Source: Chryseomicrobium excrementi (GTDB lineage Bacteria > Bacillota > Bacilli > Bacillales_A > Planococcaceae). From it: a stretch of DNA of 64,000 nt. The stretch lies in NCBI RefSeq assembly GCF_002798305.1, contig NZ_PCGR01000001.1, forward strand, positions 434,001-498,000. Direction: 5' to 3'. Numbering within the stretch: position 1 is the stretch's first letter; each line of letters opens with the position of its first letter. Position numbers and translations under genes: made by a program. Below the pieces are notes generated by a model. The model ran no database searches and had not been told where the DNA came from. It was given only the letters and a program-made list of their open reading frames with translations. Below are positions 34,153 through 43,554 of the stretch, one piece after another.

Positions 34153-36412
34153 CAGCTTCACGCACCAGATGATTTAGTAGTAATAGAACTTCTTCTTTCA
34201 GTCCAACATTTGCTTCTTGGGCACCGATACATGCTGGGCATCCGTCGAGGCAAGGACAAGCCGTGACTTGTGAATGGGTCTCTTCCACCAATTCATCAAA
34301 ACGATCCATCATTCGTTCAGATAGACCAATTCCACCAGGATAACTATCGTAGATGAAGAACGTAGGTTGTTCATCTAATATAGACTTCATTTGGGGAACA
34401 ACATGCACGTCTTTACGATCACAATCTAGGAAAAGTGGAATGAACGAGTGTAACGCGTATGCAGCTCCAACCATTGCATCTGCAAACAAGTGCATGGCTC
34501 CATGTGCAGGTTTATCAAATGTGATCCAAGTTGCACTTGTATGGAGCTCCAGCGGCGGAAGGTCTATAGTTCCCGAGCCGATATTGTCATGAGTATCAAA
34601 TTTAATTTTTTTAAAGATGGTTGGGTGAGCTAGAACGATGATATCCCCAAAGGTCATCTCAACTTGTTTCTTTGTCAGTTGTTTGTCTTTAGATAATACC
34701 TTCATCTCTACAGCTATGTTGGCATCCGTAAAGTAATCGACATCGACTTCTGTCACATAGGCTTTCTTTTCATCCCAGTCGAGAAGTTCCACTTGGAATT
34801 GTGTCCCTTGATGCAGATAAATGGCTTCTTCATGGAGTAACGTCATGGCACTGAACAGATCCATCTCACCAATAACTCTTGTTTGGGTCGGAATGGATTG
34901 GTCGATGATGATGACATTGTCTTGAGAAGCAGAACGAAGTGAAATGTTGCTGGCTGGGAAGCTTTCCGCCATCCAGTGCCACTTGTCTCCCGTCTCTAGT
35001 AATACATTCTCGTCCTTTAAATGCTCAAGTAACGATTGCACGTAATACTCTGCATAGTCTTCTTGTTTGTCAAATGGCAGTTCAAAGGCCGCACATTTCA
35101 GATGGTCCATCAAGATCAACATGTTTTCAGGGAAGATCCGCACTTCTTCAGGTGACTGCCCAAGTAAATAGTTTGGATGGTCTACCACATACTGATCGAG
35201 TGCAGTTGATTGAGCAACATATATAACTAGTGATTCCCCTTGTCGTCTACCCGCTCTGCCGGCTTGCTGCCAAGCACTTGCGATATTTCCTGGGTAACCT
35301 GTCATAATGCAGACTTGTAACTGACCGATATCCACACCAAGTTCAAGAGCGTTTGTACTGACTACTGTTCGTATATCTCCGTTTCGAAGCCCTTTTTCAA
35401 TGTCTCGTCTTTCTGAAGGTAAATAACCTCCGCGGTATCCTTGAATAGACCGGTCATTTAGCTTTTTACTTACGAGCGCTTTTAAATAGGTTACTAGCAT
35501 CTCTACTCGGACCCTACTCTTAGCGAAAATAATGGTCTGTAACCTCTTTTTATATAATTCTTCTGCTAGATCTCGAACTTCAAGAATAGCGCTTCGACGA
35601 ACATTATACGTCGGATGCACAATAGGAGGATTGTAAAATAAAAAATATTTTGTTCCAGAAGGGGCTCCGTTATTTGTAAGCACTACATGATTTTCATGCG
35701 TCAATGTATCTGCAAGTTCTTTAGGATTTTGGATAGTTGCTGATGTGCAGATAATTACAGGATGACTTCCATAAAATGCACAAATACGCTTCAATCTTCT
35801 GATGACATGGGCAACATGAGAACCAAACACGCCCTTATAAGTGTGCATTTCATCGATTACAATAAATTTTAAGTTCTCAAACATCGAGACCCATTTCGTA
35901 TGATGTGGCAATATACCCGAATGCAGCATGTCTGGATTCGTCAAAATGATATTGCCGTTGGTCCGCACTTTACGGCGTATTCCTGGCTCCGTATCTCCAT
36001 CATAAGTGAAACTATTAATTTGCTTACCTGTCGCTTCAATCAATTCATTCACATCTGTCTTTTGGTCTTGTGCAAGAGCTTTTGTTGGAAACAAATAGAT
36101 GGCTCTGCTCTTTGGGTCTTCAATGATGCTTTGTAGAACTGGTAGGTGATAACAAAGAGACTTACCCGAAGCTGTTGGAGTAATAGCTGTGAACGATTGA
36201 CCTTTTCGAGCATTGTCATAAGCACTTGCTTGGTGCGTATAGAGTTCCTGAATTCCTTTTCGCTTTAGAGCGGAAACTAAACTTGGATCCAGATCCGATG
36301 GGAAGGGTACTGTTTTAGCTTCGCGGGGTTCTATAGTATGAATAGATTGAATCTGCTGTCGCTTCTGAGGGTCCTTCACCCATTCGTCGAGAAGTTTTGA
36401 GATCTCACTCAT
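34142..36412 (-). CDS. mrfA: MrfA (YprA): DEXH-box helicase of mitomycin repair
   Basis: 756-residue Hrq1/MrfA-family superfamily 2 helicase. Walker A is TPTASGKSLCYHLP near residue 86, motif II VIDEMHTYKG, motif III CTSATIQNP, motif VI QQAGRAGRRQGESL. The C-terminal DUF1998 zinc site has CPCLDGCPAC (four Cys). Known in B. subtilis to unwind DNA near interstrand or bulky adducts, with MrfB trimming. Overlaps the yppE stop by 8 bp at its start and mrfB by 11 bp at its end. Complete, standard length. Confidence 0.95.
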   Translation of the reverse strand: MSEISKLLDEWVKDPQKRQQIQSIHTIEPREAKTVPFPSDLDPSLVSALKRKGIQELYTHQASAYDNARKGQSFTAITPTASGKSLCYHLPVLQSIIEDPKSRAIYLFPTKALAQDQKTDVNELIEATGKQINSFTYDGDTEPGIRRKVRTNGNIILTNPDMLHSGILPHHTKWVSMFENLKFIVIDEMHTYKGVFGSHVAHVIRRLKRICAFYGSHPVIICTSATIQNPKELADTLTHENHVVLTNNGAPSGTKYFLFYNPPIVHPTYNVRRSAILEVRDLAEELYKKRLQTIIFAKSRVRVEMLVTYLKALVSKKLNDRSIQGYRGGYLPSERRDIEKGLRNGDIRTVVSTNALELGVDIGQLQVCIMTGYPGNIASAWQQAGRAGRRQGESLVIYVAQSTALDQYVVDHPNYLLGQSPEEVRIFPENMLILMDHLKCAAFELPFDKQEDYAEYYVQSLLEHLKDENVLLETGDKWHWMAESFPASNISLRSASQDNVIIIDQSIPTQTRVIGEMDLFSAMTLLHEEAIYLHQGTQFQVELLDWDEKKAYVTEVDVDYFTDANIAVEMKVLSKDKQLTKKQVEMTFGDIIVLAHPTIFKKIKFDTHDNIGSGTIDLPPLELHTSATWITFDKPAHGAMHLFADAMVGAAYALHSFIPLFLDCDRKDVHVVPQMKSILDEQPTFFIYDSYPGGIGLSERMMDRFDELVEETHSQVTACPCLDGCPACIGAQEANVGLKEEVLLLLNHLVREADVL

Positions 36413-36767
36413 CTACTGTACCCTCCAGTTCCGATTGCATAGTCTTTAATGTATAAAGTACTGCATGGACACTCTGATAAAATCGCTTTTTTGATGTTTC
36501 TTTATAAAATGATTGTACAACAAACTGTTTCATCCCTTCCTGAGCTGCATGAATCTGAGAAGGGTGTAAGTATTTTGGTCGGTTCATTTTTATATAGTGC
36601 TCAGAATCTTTTACCCATTCATCCAGGATGCTATCTACTTCGTTCACATGCGGTTTCACTTCGTTAAAAAAATCTGGGCTGCGATCTTGTTCTCGCATTT
36701 TTTCAAAACGGCTTATGCACCGCTCTGCTTCATTCAATAAAAAACTAGTAGTTTCTAAGAGCTCCAT
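36405..36767 (-). CDS. yppE: YppE family protein (DUF1798)
   Basis: 120-residue helical bundle protein of the DUF1798 family, found in Bacillales near recU/ponA and helicase genes. Family marks are DFFNEVKPHV near residue 32, KMNRPKYLHPSQI and VVQSFYKETSKKRFYQSVHAVLYTL. No catalytic motif, signal or membrane segment. Function unknown. Its stop overlaps the mrfA start (8 bp), so it is first of a yppE-mrfA-mrfB unit. About 145 bp separate it from divergent recU. Confidence 0.9.
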   Translation of the reverse strand: MELLETTSFLLNEAERCISRFEKMREQDRSPDFFNEVKPHVNEVDSILDEWVKDSEHYIKMNRPKYLHPSQIHAAQEGMKQFVVQSFYKETSKKRFYQSVHAVLYTLKTMQSELEGTVDE

Positions 36768-36913
36768 TCGTTCACTTCCTCTAACGTCTATCTTCTTATC
36801 ATATCAAATGTATTTCAGTTCCTCTAGTTTTACGAACAAACATTCGAATGCAACATTCGGCACGTGTCAGGCGTCTAATCTGTGTGCTACACTAAGGCAC
36901 AGAGGTGTTGAAG

Positions 36914-37546
36914 ATGACAATACGTTATCCTGGTGGGAAAAAATATCAACCCCCTACCCCAAAAAATAATACGAGTAAAAAGGATTATTCTTTTAGCAAT
37001 AGGGGAAAAACGTTAGAGGATGAAGTGAATGAGTCGAATGACTATTACTTGCAGCATCAGCTAGCAGTCGTTCATAAGAAACCTATTCCTATACAAATCG
37101 TCAAAGTCGATTATCCCGGAAGGTCTCGTGCTGTGATCCGAGAAGCGTATTACAGAACGCCATCAACTACAGATTACAATGGCGTCTACAAAGGCTATTA
37201 TTTGGACTTTGAAGCAAAAGAAACGAAGAATAAGACTTCATTTCCTTTGCAAAACGTCCATGAACACCAAGTCTTGCACATGCGAAGTGTCCGGCAACAA
37301 CAAGGCATTGCATTCTTGTTAGTAGCTTTTCAAAATCTAGAAAGGTATTTCTTTCTATCTAGTGAGCAGCTAGATATCTTTTGGGAACGTATGCAGCAAG
37401 GCGGTCGGAAATCGATTACTCTTGAAGAGTTTGAGCAAGTAGGAATTGAAATAACACCTGGCTATGCTCCGCGCATACCCTATTTAAATGCAGTAGATCA
37501 CTATGTGATCGGTAATGAAAGTGAGGATGGAGCTCGTGGCGAATGA
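36914..37546 (+). CDS. recU: Holliday-junction resolvase RecU
   Basis: 210 residues from ATG 36914 (MTIRYPGGKKYQ); the upstream in-frame GTG at 36905 lacks a better site, as AGAGGTG fits the ATG. Active-site acids are in DYPGRSRAVIREAYYRTPST (Asp, stalk Arg), DYNGVYKGYYLDFEAKETK (D-E-x-K nuclease core) and VHEHQVLHM. RecU cuts four-way junctions during recombination and also steers RecA. The C-terminal reading overlaps the start of ponA by about 11-32 bp, giving the conserved recU-ponA operon. Confidence 0.95.
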   Translation: MTIRYPGGKKYQPPTPKNNTSKKDYSFSNRGKTLEDEVNESNDYYLQHQLAVVHKKPIPIQIVKVDYPGRSRAVIREAYYRTPSTTDYNGVYKGYYLDFEAKETKNKTSFPLQNVHEHQVLHMRSVRQQQGIAFLLVAFQNLERYFFLSSEQLDIFWERMQQGGRKSITLEEFEQVGIEITPGYAPRIPYLNAVDHYVIGNESEDGARGE

Positions 37547-40160
37547 ACAACGATCTCGACAGCAACGCAGATTAGAAGAACAGAAGAATAAATCAAAAAA
37601 GAAAGGTAGTAAAGGAAAAAGAGGTATCTTTAAAAAGATTTTCCTAGCACTTGTTGCTATTGGGCTCATCGGACTTATAAGTGGTTTTGGACTCTTTGTC
37701 TATTATGCAAGCTCAGCACCAGAACTAGATGAGGCCTCTTTAAAAGATCCTATTTCTTCCACTTTTTTAGATGTAAATGGAGAACCTTTCTATACATCAG
37801 GTACTGAAAACCGAATTTATGTAAACTATGATGATATTCCACAACAAATGGAGGACGCGATTCTAGCAACAGAAGATGTGCGATTTTATGATCATATGGG
37901 AATGGACTTCTTGCGCTTAGGTAGTGCCGTTATTGCGAACGTGACGCAAGGCTTTGGAGCACAGGGTGCTTCTACTATCACGCAGCAAGTTGTGAAGAAC
38001 TCGTTCCTGCAAAATGAGAAAACTCTTAAGCGAAAAGCTCAAGAAGCTTGGCTTTCTTTTCAATTAGAACGTAAGTATGATAAAGAAGAAATTTTTGAGA
38101 TGTATTTCAACAAAATATTAATGTCAGGTAGAAATTATGGATTTGGTACAGCAGCCGAATACTTCTATGGCAAAGAACTAAACGAACTTGAATTACACGA
38201 GATGGCGATGCTTGCCGGTATTCCTCAAAGTCCGAACAACTACAATCCATTTAACAATCCGGAATTAGCTGAGAAACGTAGAAATACCGTTCTTCATCTC
38301 ATGGAACTTCATGAAAAAATAACCCCTGAAGAAGCAGAAGCAGCACGCGCTATTCCAGTTACAGAAACGTTGATTCCGGAAGAAGAACGCCAAGCATCTT
38401 CAGAATTAAAATATGAAGCATTTATTGATATTGTTGAAAGCGAACTAAACAAAATTGATCCTTCCCTTCTATCAGAAGGTATTACTGTTCACACGACTTT
38501 AGACCCGGCTATCCAGTCTAAAGTCGAAGAAGTCATCAACTCCGATGTTTATGCAACAGAAAAACAACAAGCGGGTATTGCAGTGGTCGACCCGAAGACA
38601 GGCGCCCTGGTAGCTTCTGGTGGAGCTCGAAATTACTCAAATCGCGGCTGGAACTACGCATATGACAATAAAGACCGTCAACCTGGTTCTACGATGAAAC
38701 CGCTACTTGCCTACGCACCAGCTATCGAAAATCTAAACTGGTCTACAGGTCAAACAGTAGTCGATGAACAAATTACGTATACAGGCACTGATCAAGTCGT
38801 TCGGAACTTCGTTGATCGTTATCTAGGACCGATGACAATGCGTGAAGCACTTTATCGCTCACAAAATACACCAGCTGTGAAAACGTTACGTGAAGTCGGA
38901 CTAGACAATTCACGTGATTTCATCAACCGCTTTGGTCTTGGAATTGAAAATGTTTACGAATCTTCTGTTCTAGGCGGTATCGAAGGTATCTCACCAATGA
39001 TGCTAGCAGGTGCATATAGTGCATTCGCTAACGGAGGCTATCATGCAGAACCTTATGCAATCAATAAAATTGTCTACCGTGATGGTGAAACTGAAGATGT
39101 ATTGAAAAAAGAACTCAAACCAGTCATGAAAGATTCTACAGCTTATATGGTTACGGATATGCTCCGTGATGTACTTGAAAATGAAAATGGAACAGGTCAA
39201 ACTGCAGCAGTGCCTGGAATTGATTTGGCTGGTAAATCCGGAACATCCAATTACAGTTCCGATGAAATAGCAGCAAATAACCTCCCTTCTGGTTCATTCC
39301 CAGATACTTGGTTTGCAGGGTATTCTACTAAATACTCAGTTGCCATTTGGTCAGGGAACAGTAAACGTAGTGAACCGATGACATCCGCTGAAGAACGCCG
39401 CGTTCCACAAGTCATGTTTAATCAGATCATGTCATCGATTTCTTCCGATGCGGAAGATTTCAGTCGTCCAAACTCAGTGGTTGAAGCTACAATTGAAGTA
39501 GGTACTTCTCCATTACAATTGGCAAGTGACTTCACACCTAGTAACCTACGTCGTACAGAATTGTTTGTTCGAGGTACAGAGCCAACTGCTGTCTCTGATG
39601 AATATGAGTTAACAGAGCTACCTGCACCAACCGGCCTATCAGCAGACTTTGATGAATCTTCTGGTTCTGCCACATTGCAATGGAACTATTCTGCTCCGGA
39701 TGGCGTGGACGAGGTAAATTATGTGGTTTCTGTGAAAGTCAATGATGGTGGCACTCAAGAACTCGATACTGTGGATCAGACCGGTATTGTGGTTCGTGAT
39801 CTGCAGCCAGGAAACACCTACACATTTAGTGTGGTAGCTACAGCAAATGGTATTTCTAGTGCCCCTGCCACTGTTTCTATCACAATTGCCGAAGACGAAC
39901 CTGAAGAACCTCAACCTGGTGAAGGTGAAGATGAAGGTGAAGGTGAAGGTAATGGAAATGGTAACGGCAATGGCAATGGCAATGGCAATGGTAATGATAA
40001 CGGTAATGACAATGGTTCTGGTGACGGTGGAGACACTGGAGAACCAACGGAACCTGGTGACGGTTCTGGTGAAGAAGAACCTACTGAGCCAACTGAACCA
40101 GGAACTGATGAAGGTACTGGTGATGAAGCGAGCGATGGTTCAACCGACCAAACTCCTTAA
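37536..40160 (+). CDS. ponA: Class A penicillin-binding protein 1 (PBP1)
   Basis: Bifunctional transglycosylase/transpeptidase of peptidoglycan. I prefer the GTG at 37536 (VANEQRSRQQRR), which aligns with B. subtilis PonA; ATG at 37515 or 37527 are alternatives. A basic cytoplasmic tail is followed by one membrane helix (about residues 30-55). GT51 domain: catalytic Glu in ATEDVRFYDHMG near residue 112 and QGASTITQQVVKN. Transpeptidase: Ser in PGSTMKP near 384, SQN in YRSQNTPAV, KSGTS near 565. A fibronectin type III domain (about 695-785) precedes a low-complexity Gly/Asn/Glu/Pro tail to the end. Overlaps recU. Confidence 0.96.
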   Translation: MANEQRSRQQRRLEEQKNKSKKKGSKGKRGIFKKIFLALVAIGLIGLISGFGLFVYYASSAPELDEASLKDPISSTFLDVNGEPFYTSGTENRIYVNYDDIPQQMEDAILATEDVRFYDHMGMDFLRLGSAVIANVTQGFGAQGASTITQQVVKNSFLQNEKTLKRKAQEAWLSFQLERKYDKEEIFEMYFNKILMSGRNYGFGTAAEYFYGKELNELELHEMAMLAGIPQSPNNYNPFNNPELAEKRRNTVLHLMELHEKITPEEAEAARAIPVTETLIPEEERQASSELKYEAFIDIVESELNKIDPSLLSEGITVHTTLDPAIQSKVEEVINSDVYATEKQQAGIAVVDPKTGALVASGGARNYSNRGWNYAYDNKDRQPGSTMKPLLAYAPAIENLNWSTGQTVVDEQITYTGTDQVVRNFVDRYLGPMTMREALYRSQNTPAVKTLREVGLDNSRDFINRFGLGIENVYESSVLGGIEGISPMMLAGAYSAFANGGYHAEPYAINKIVYRDGETEDVLKKELKPVMKDSTAYMVTDMLRDVLENENGTGQTAAVPGIDLAGKSGTSNYSSDEIAANNLPSGSFPDTWFAGYSTKYSVAIWSGNSKRSEPMTSAEERRVPQVMFNQIMSSISSDAEDFSRPNSVVEATIEVGTSPLQLASDFTPSNLRRTELFVRGTEPTAVSDEYELTELPAPTGLSADFDESSGSATLQWNYSAPDGVDEVNYVVSVKVNDGGTQELDTVDQTGIVVRDLQPGNTYTFSVVATANGISSAPATVSITIAEDEPEEPQPGEGEDEGEGEGNGNGNGNGNGNGNGNDNGNDNGSGDGGDTGEPTEPGDGSGEEEPTEPTEPGTDEGTGDEASDGSTDQTP
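39948..40016 (+). repeat. Gly-Asn hexanucleotide repeat in the PBP1 tail
   Basis: About eleven near-identical GGY-AAY hexamers, coding Gly-Asn with a few Asp-Asn variants, follow a Gly-Glu run. The block lies inside ponA near its 3' end. GGCAAT occurs four times in a row, which is slippage-prone. Confidence 0.75.
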
Positions 40161-40169
40161 TCTACAATG

Positions 40170-40209
40170 AAAAAAGGCATTTTCTCGTAAATGAGAAAAT
40201 GCCTTTTTT
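40170..40209. terminator. Bidirectional terminator between ponA and nth
   Basis: AAAAAAGGCATTTTCTC mirrors GAGAAAATGCCTTTTTT around a 6-nt loop, a perfect stem with T runs on both strands. It ends ponA and the nth-containing operon. Confidence 0.93.
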
Positions 40210-40869
40210 CTATTTGACCCGCTTCTTGCCTTCTCGACATCTTTCCAATAAGGGGCACTCGGGGCAATTAGGATTCTGAGCCTTGCAATGATAGCGCCCG
40301 AAAAAGATCATCTGATGATGCGCTTTCGACCACTTCTCCATCGGTGTTTTACGCATTAAGGTCTCCTCTACTTGCAGAGGGGAATCCTTCCACCTGCAAA
40401 CACCCAACCGTTTGGAAACACGCTCCACATGAGTATCTACCGCAAGAGCTGGAACATCAAATGCAACAGAAACGACAACATTAGCTGTTTTTCTTCCCAC
40501 ACCTGGTAATCGAGTCAGCGTATCTCTATCTTCTGGGACGACACCTCCGAACTCATCGAGAAGCATCTGACTAAGCTTTTGAATATTTTTTGCTTTGTTT
40601 CGGTACAATCCAATTGACCGGATATCCTGCTGCAGTTCTTCTAAAGGTACTGCCAAATAGTCTTCAGGAGATTTATATTTTTGGAATAAGTCCTTAGTGA
40701 CACGGTTTACGAGAACATCTGTACATTGTGCAGATAATAGAGTGGCCACAACTAATTCAAATGCGTTTTCATGTACAAGTTCACAATGCGCGTCTGGAAA
40801 CATGTCATCCATGACGGCTAACATCTCTGCCCATTCTTTTTTTGTAACCAGTTTACTCCCTCTCTTCAA
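40210..40869 (-). CDS. nth: Endonuclease III (DNA glycosylase/AP lyase)
   Basis: 219-residue base-excision enzyme for oxidised pyrimidines. Helix-hairpin-helix LPGVGRKTANVV with catalytic Lys127, and AVDTHVERVSKR with Asp145. The C-terminal 4Fe-4S loop is C-x6-C-x2-C-x5-C in CKAQNPNCPECPLLERC. The start at 40869 lies inside the end of dnaD (17-bp overlap), and the AGAGGGAG sequence there falls after this ATG, so the true start could be slightly downstream. Downstream ypoC of B. subtilis is absent; the terminator follows directly. Confidence 0.94.
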   Translation of the reverse strand: MKRGSKLVTKKEWAEMLAVMDDMFPDAHCELVHENAFELVVATLLSAQCTDVLVNRVTKDLFQKYKSPEDYLAVPLEELQQDIRSIGLYRNKAKNIQKLSQMLLDEFGGVVPEDRDTLTRLPGVGRKTANVVVSVAFDVPALAVDTHVERVSKRLGVCRWKDSPLQVEETLMRKTPMEKWSKAHHQMIFFGRYHCKAQNPNCPECPLLERCREGKKRVK

Positions 40870-41560
40870 GCCAATTATAAAATGGCATTCGTGTAGTCGG
40901 TTCTGATTTTTGTATTGGGGCTTTCACAGTATATTTATGGAACCCTTCGGAGTGCTTTCGAATGGCGTCTAACGTTTGAAGATTTTTCTTCTTCCACTCA
41001 AAAAGAATTCGATCAATATACTTCAGACTTTTCTTTTCTGCCAAAACAGCTTCCACAAGCGCTTGGCGAATCACTTCAGGAGAATGCCCATCTTCATCTA
41101 ACCATTTGGAAATCGTTTCATATTCCAATGGAGTGAAAACGCGGCCAAACTCTTCCTCAAAGGTACGAAACAACTGTCCGGCTAACTGCTCTTTCGTTGC
41201 GACAGACTGTTCCATCTTGACCTGCTCCACACAATCAATTAGTCGTTCCCATAATTGATAGAGAACATACTTTTCTTCGACCATCGCACCGGTTTTTGAC
41301 TGTTCGATAAGTAGAAATCCTCTTTGCATCAAGCGCTGTAAAATAGCCGCAACTTGTTGATCGGAGATTTCCATTCGCTCTGCAATTTCACGAGGTGTTG
41401 GAAATTCAATCTGGTTTTGTTGAAAGGAAACGAGTTGTAAGACAACCATCGCCTCTTGATCTGTTAATTGTAAAGCCCGATAATGAGTAAAAAAAAGCTG
41501 GGAAATGGTTACATTTCCCCGCTTGATCCACTGCTCCAGGCGACTAGATGGAAACTCCAT
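40853..41560 (-). CDS. dnaD: DnaD primosome protein
   Basis: 235-residue DNA-remodelling protein of replication initiation and restart. The N-terminal winged helix (DDBH1) is seen as LQLTDQEAMVVLQLVSFQQN and FPTPREIAERMEISDQQVAAILQRLMQRG (residues about 30-85). The C-terminal DDBH2 domain has FEEEFGRVFTPLEYETISKWL and YIDRILFEWKKKNL, with the family's YxxxI-x-W motif. It acts with DnaA, DnaB and DnaI. It lies 12 bp after asnS and overlaps nth, as in B. subtilis. Confidence 0.94.
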   Translation of the reverse strand: MEFPSSRLEQWIKRGNVTISQLFFTHYRALQLTDQEAMVVLQLVSFQQNQIEFPTPREIAERMEISDQQVAAILQRLMQRGFLLIEQSKTGAMVEEKYVLYQLWERLIDCVEQVKMEQSVATKEQLAGQLFRTFEEEFGRVFTPLEYETISKWLDEDGHSPEVIRQALVEAVLAEKKSLKYIDRILFEWKKKNLQTLDAIRKHSEGFHKYTVKAPIQKSEPTTRMPFYNWLEERE

Positions 41561-41572
41561 TCCAAGTCCTCC

Positions 41573-42868
41573 TTAAGGATATAAACGATTTAATAAACGT
41601 GGGAACGGAATCGATTCACGGACATGTTCTGCTCCACTGATCCAAGCAACCGTGCGCTCAAGACCAAGACCGAAGCCAGAGTGTGGGACCGTCCCGTATT
41701 TGCGTAATTCTAAATACCACGCATAAGCACTTTCATCTAAATTATGTTCTTGAATTCGTTGTTTTAGTAGGTCGTAATCGTAGATACGCTCCGAACCACC
41801 AATGATTTCTCCGTACCCTTCTGGTGCAATCAGATCAGCACAAAGCACGACATCGTCTCGCTCTGGGTGTGGTTGCATGTAGAATGGTTTAATGCCTACT
41901 GGATAGTGCGTGATGAATACTGGCTTATCGTATGCTTCTGCAATTGCAGTTTCATGAGGTGCTCCGAAATCATCGCCCCACTGGATGTCATCAAAACCTT
42001 TTTCGTGTAAGAATTCGATTGCATCATCGTACGAAATACGTGGGAACGGCGCTTGAATTGCTTCTAATTTTGAAGTATCACGACCTAAGCGTTCCAATTC
42101 CAATTTACAATTCTTTAAAACAGACTGAACGATGTAAGAAACATAATTTTCTTGAACTTCTAGACTCTCGTTAAATTCTACAAAAGCCATTTCCGGCTCG
42201 ATCATCCAGAATTCGATCAAGTGACGGCGCGTCTTCGATTTTTCAGCACGGAAAGTTGGACCGAATGAGAAGACTTTCCCCATTGCCATCGCCGCTGCTT
42301 CCATATATAGCTGACCTGATTGAGAAAGAAACGCATCTTCGTCAAAATATTTCGTCGCAAACAATTCAGAAGTTCCTTCAGGAGCTGAACCCGTAAGGAT
42401 TGGTGGATCCATTTTCACAAAGCCTTCATTGTTAAAGAACTCATACGTAGCACGAATAATTTCATTACGAATCTTCATGATGGCGTGTTGCTTACGTGAA
42501 CGCAACCACACGTGGCGGTTGTCCATTAAGAACTCTGTACCGTGTTCTTTCGGTGTAATTGGAAAATCTTCAGCAAGAGATAAGACTTCGATTGATGTGA
42601 CTTGGATTTCACAGCCAAAGCTGTTACGAGTATCTTCTGTAACTGTACCCGTTACATAAATCGAAGATTCTTGTGTTAATGATTTAGCAAGTTGGAATAC
42701 TTCTTCTCCTACGTCTGCCTTTACCACAACACCTTGTACAAATCCAGTACCATCACGAAGTTGTAGGAAGGCAATTTTTCCGCTTGAACGCTTATTGGCT
42801 AGCCAAGCGCCTAATTTTACTTCTTCTCCAATATGAGAAGGCATTTGATTAATTGAAATTTTCTTCAT
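41573..42868 (-). CDS. asnS: Asparaginyl-tRNA synthetase
   Basis: Class II synthetase charging tRNA-Asn, 431 residues from ATG 42868 ([10 protein letters not shown]), with a GGAGG site; the longer frame is not credible. N-terminal OB fold reaches about residue 110. Motif 2 is [19 protein letters not shown] near residue 210; motif 3 [13 protein letters not shown] near 405. The KISYDDAI-like stretch [12 protein letters not shown] is typical for AsnS over AspS. No T-box leader lies in the 14-bp gap after ypmB, and the adjacent aspB of B. subtilis is missing. Confidence 0.96.
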   Translation of the reverse strand: MKKISINQMPSHIGEEVKLGAWLANKRSSGKIAFLQLRDGTGFVQGVVVKADVGEEVFQLAKSLTQESSIYVTGTVTEDTRNSFGCEIQVTSIEVLSLAEDFPITPKEHGTEFLMDNRHVWLRSRKQHAIMKIRNEIIRATYEFFNNEGFVKMDPPILTGSAPEGTSELFATKYFDEDAFLSQSGQLYMEAAAMAMGKVFSFGPTFRAEKSKTRRHLIEFWMIEPEMAFVEFNESLEVQENYVSYIVQSVLKNCKLELERLGRDTSKLEAIQAPFPRISYDDAIEFLHEKGFDDIQWGDDFGAPHETAIAEAYDKPVFITHYPVGIKPFYMQPHPERDDVVLCADLIAPEGYGEIIGGSERIYDYDLLKQRIQEHNLDESAYAWYLELRKYGTVPHSGFGLGLERTVAWISGAEHVRESIPFPRLLNRLYP

Positions 42869-42881
42869 AGAGTCCTCCAAA

Positions 42882-43361
42882 TTATAAGTTCGAAATACGC
42901 TTCCACCAATCACCTGTTTTAAAGTCGAGATAGGTGTAGCTTAATGCGTCATTTTCATTCAAGTACGTCACTTCCCAGACGGGACCGATTTCTTCATACC
43001 CCAGTTTGATTGACAAAATCTCTTTTACATTGTGTTCGGCACGAGTAAGCTCTTCCGCTTGTTCTTCCGTAATACCCTCTTCAAGTAGTACTTCATAAGC
43101 CGTTTTGCTATCTTTACTATCCACAATATACGCAACTTCTTGTTGATCCTTCGTTCCAATGACCGTGATATAGCTGGTAACACTATGATAGGCATAAGTT
43201 TCAGTCACACTATCTACTAAATCTTGACCTAGAACTAAAGTTTCAATCCGCTCAAAATCTTGGTTCTGGGGTTGTTTTGCAATTACATATAAGATTCCTA
43301 AAGTAGACACTATTGCAACAACGGCAACGAGTAACAAGGCTCCAATCCATTGCTTCTTCAT
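42882..43361 (-). CDS. ypmB: YpmB-like membrane-anchored protein (DUF5590)
   Basis: 159 residues with one N-terminal membrane helix (residues about 6-28) and an extracytoplasmic domain. It contains two PepSY-like repeats: [20 protein letters not shown] and [20 protein letters not shown], ending [17 protein letters not shown]. The family is conserved in Bacillales next to ypmA and asnS. Function unknown; the double PepSY fold suggests inhibition or regulation at the cell surface. Its start overlaps the ypmA stop by 4 bp. Confidence 0.85.
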   Translation of the reverse strand: MKKQWIGALLLVAVVAIVSTLGILYVIAKQPQNQDFERIETLVLGQDLVDSVTETYAYHSVTSYITVIGTKDQQEVAYIVDSKDSKTAYEVLLEEGITEEQAEELTRAEHNVKEILSIKLGYEEIGPVWEVTYLNENDALSYTYLDFKTGDWWKRISNL

Positions 43362-43528
43362 GTGCGGTAAATCGTGAAGATCGCTTTGGAGTCGTCCTCT
43401 TTATCCAGTGCAAGTCCAAACATCAAATCCTCTTTTTTTAAAGAGCGATTCAAAGCATCGACCAGCTTATACAAATCTGATTGGTAATTGACCGTCACAG
43501 TTTGAATGACTTCAATCTTTGATTCCAC
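43358..43528 (-). CDS. ypmA: YpmA-like small protein (DUF4264)
   Basis: 56-residue protein. I use a GTG start at 43528 (VESKIEVIQTVTV), which lines up with B. subtilis YpmA; a TTG at 43549 would add seven unlike residues. It is compact and polar with DLYKLVDALNRSLKKEDLMFGL and the end FTIYRT, both conserved in the family. Function unknown. It lies between dinG (6 bp on the frame side) and ypmB in a tight operon. Confidence 0.85.
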   Translation of the reverse strand: MESKIEVIQTVTVNYQSDLYKLVDALNRSLKKEDLMFGLALDKEDDSKAIFTIYRT

Positions 43529-43554
43529 TGCAATCCCTGCTTTCTTCAAGATAC

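Noticed and set aside
39847-40170. Second long open frame on the same strand inside the ponA tail
   Set aside because: It is the +1 reading of the Gly-Asn/Glu repeat and gives Met-Val-Ala-rich low complexity; no ribosome site and no family.
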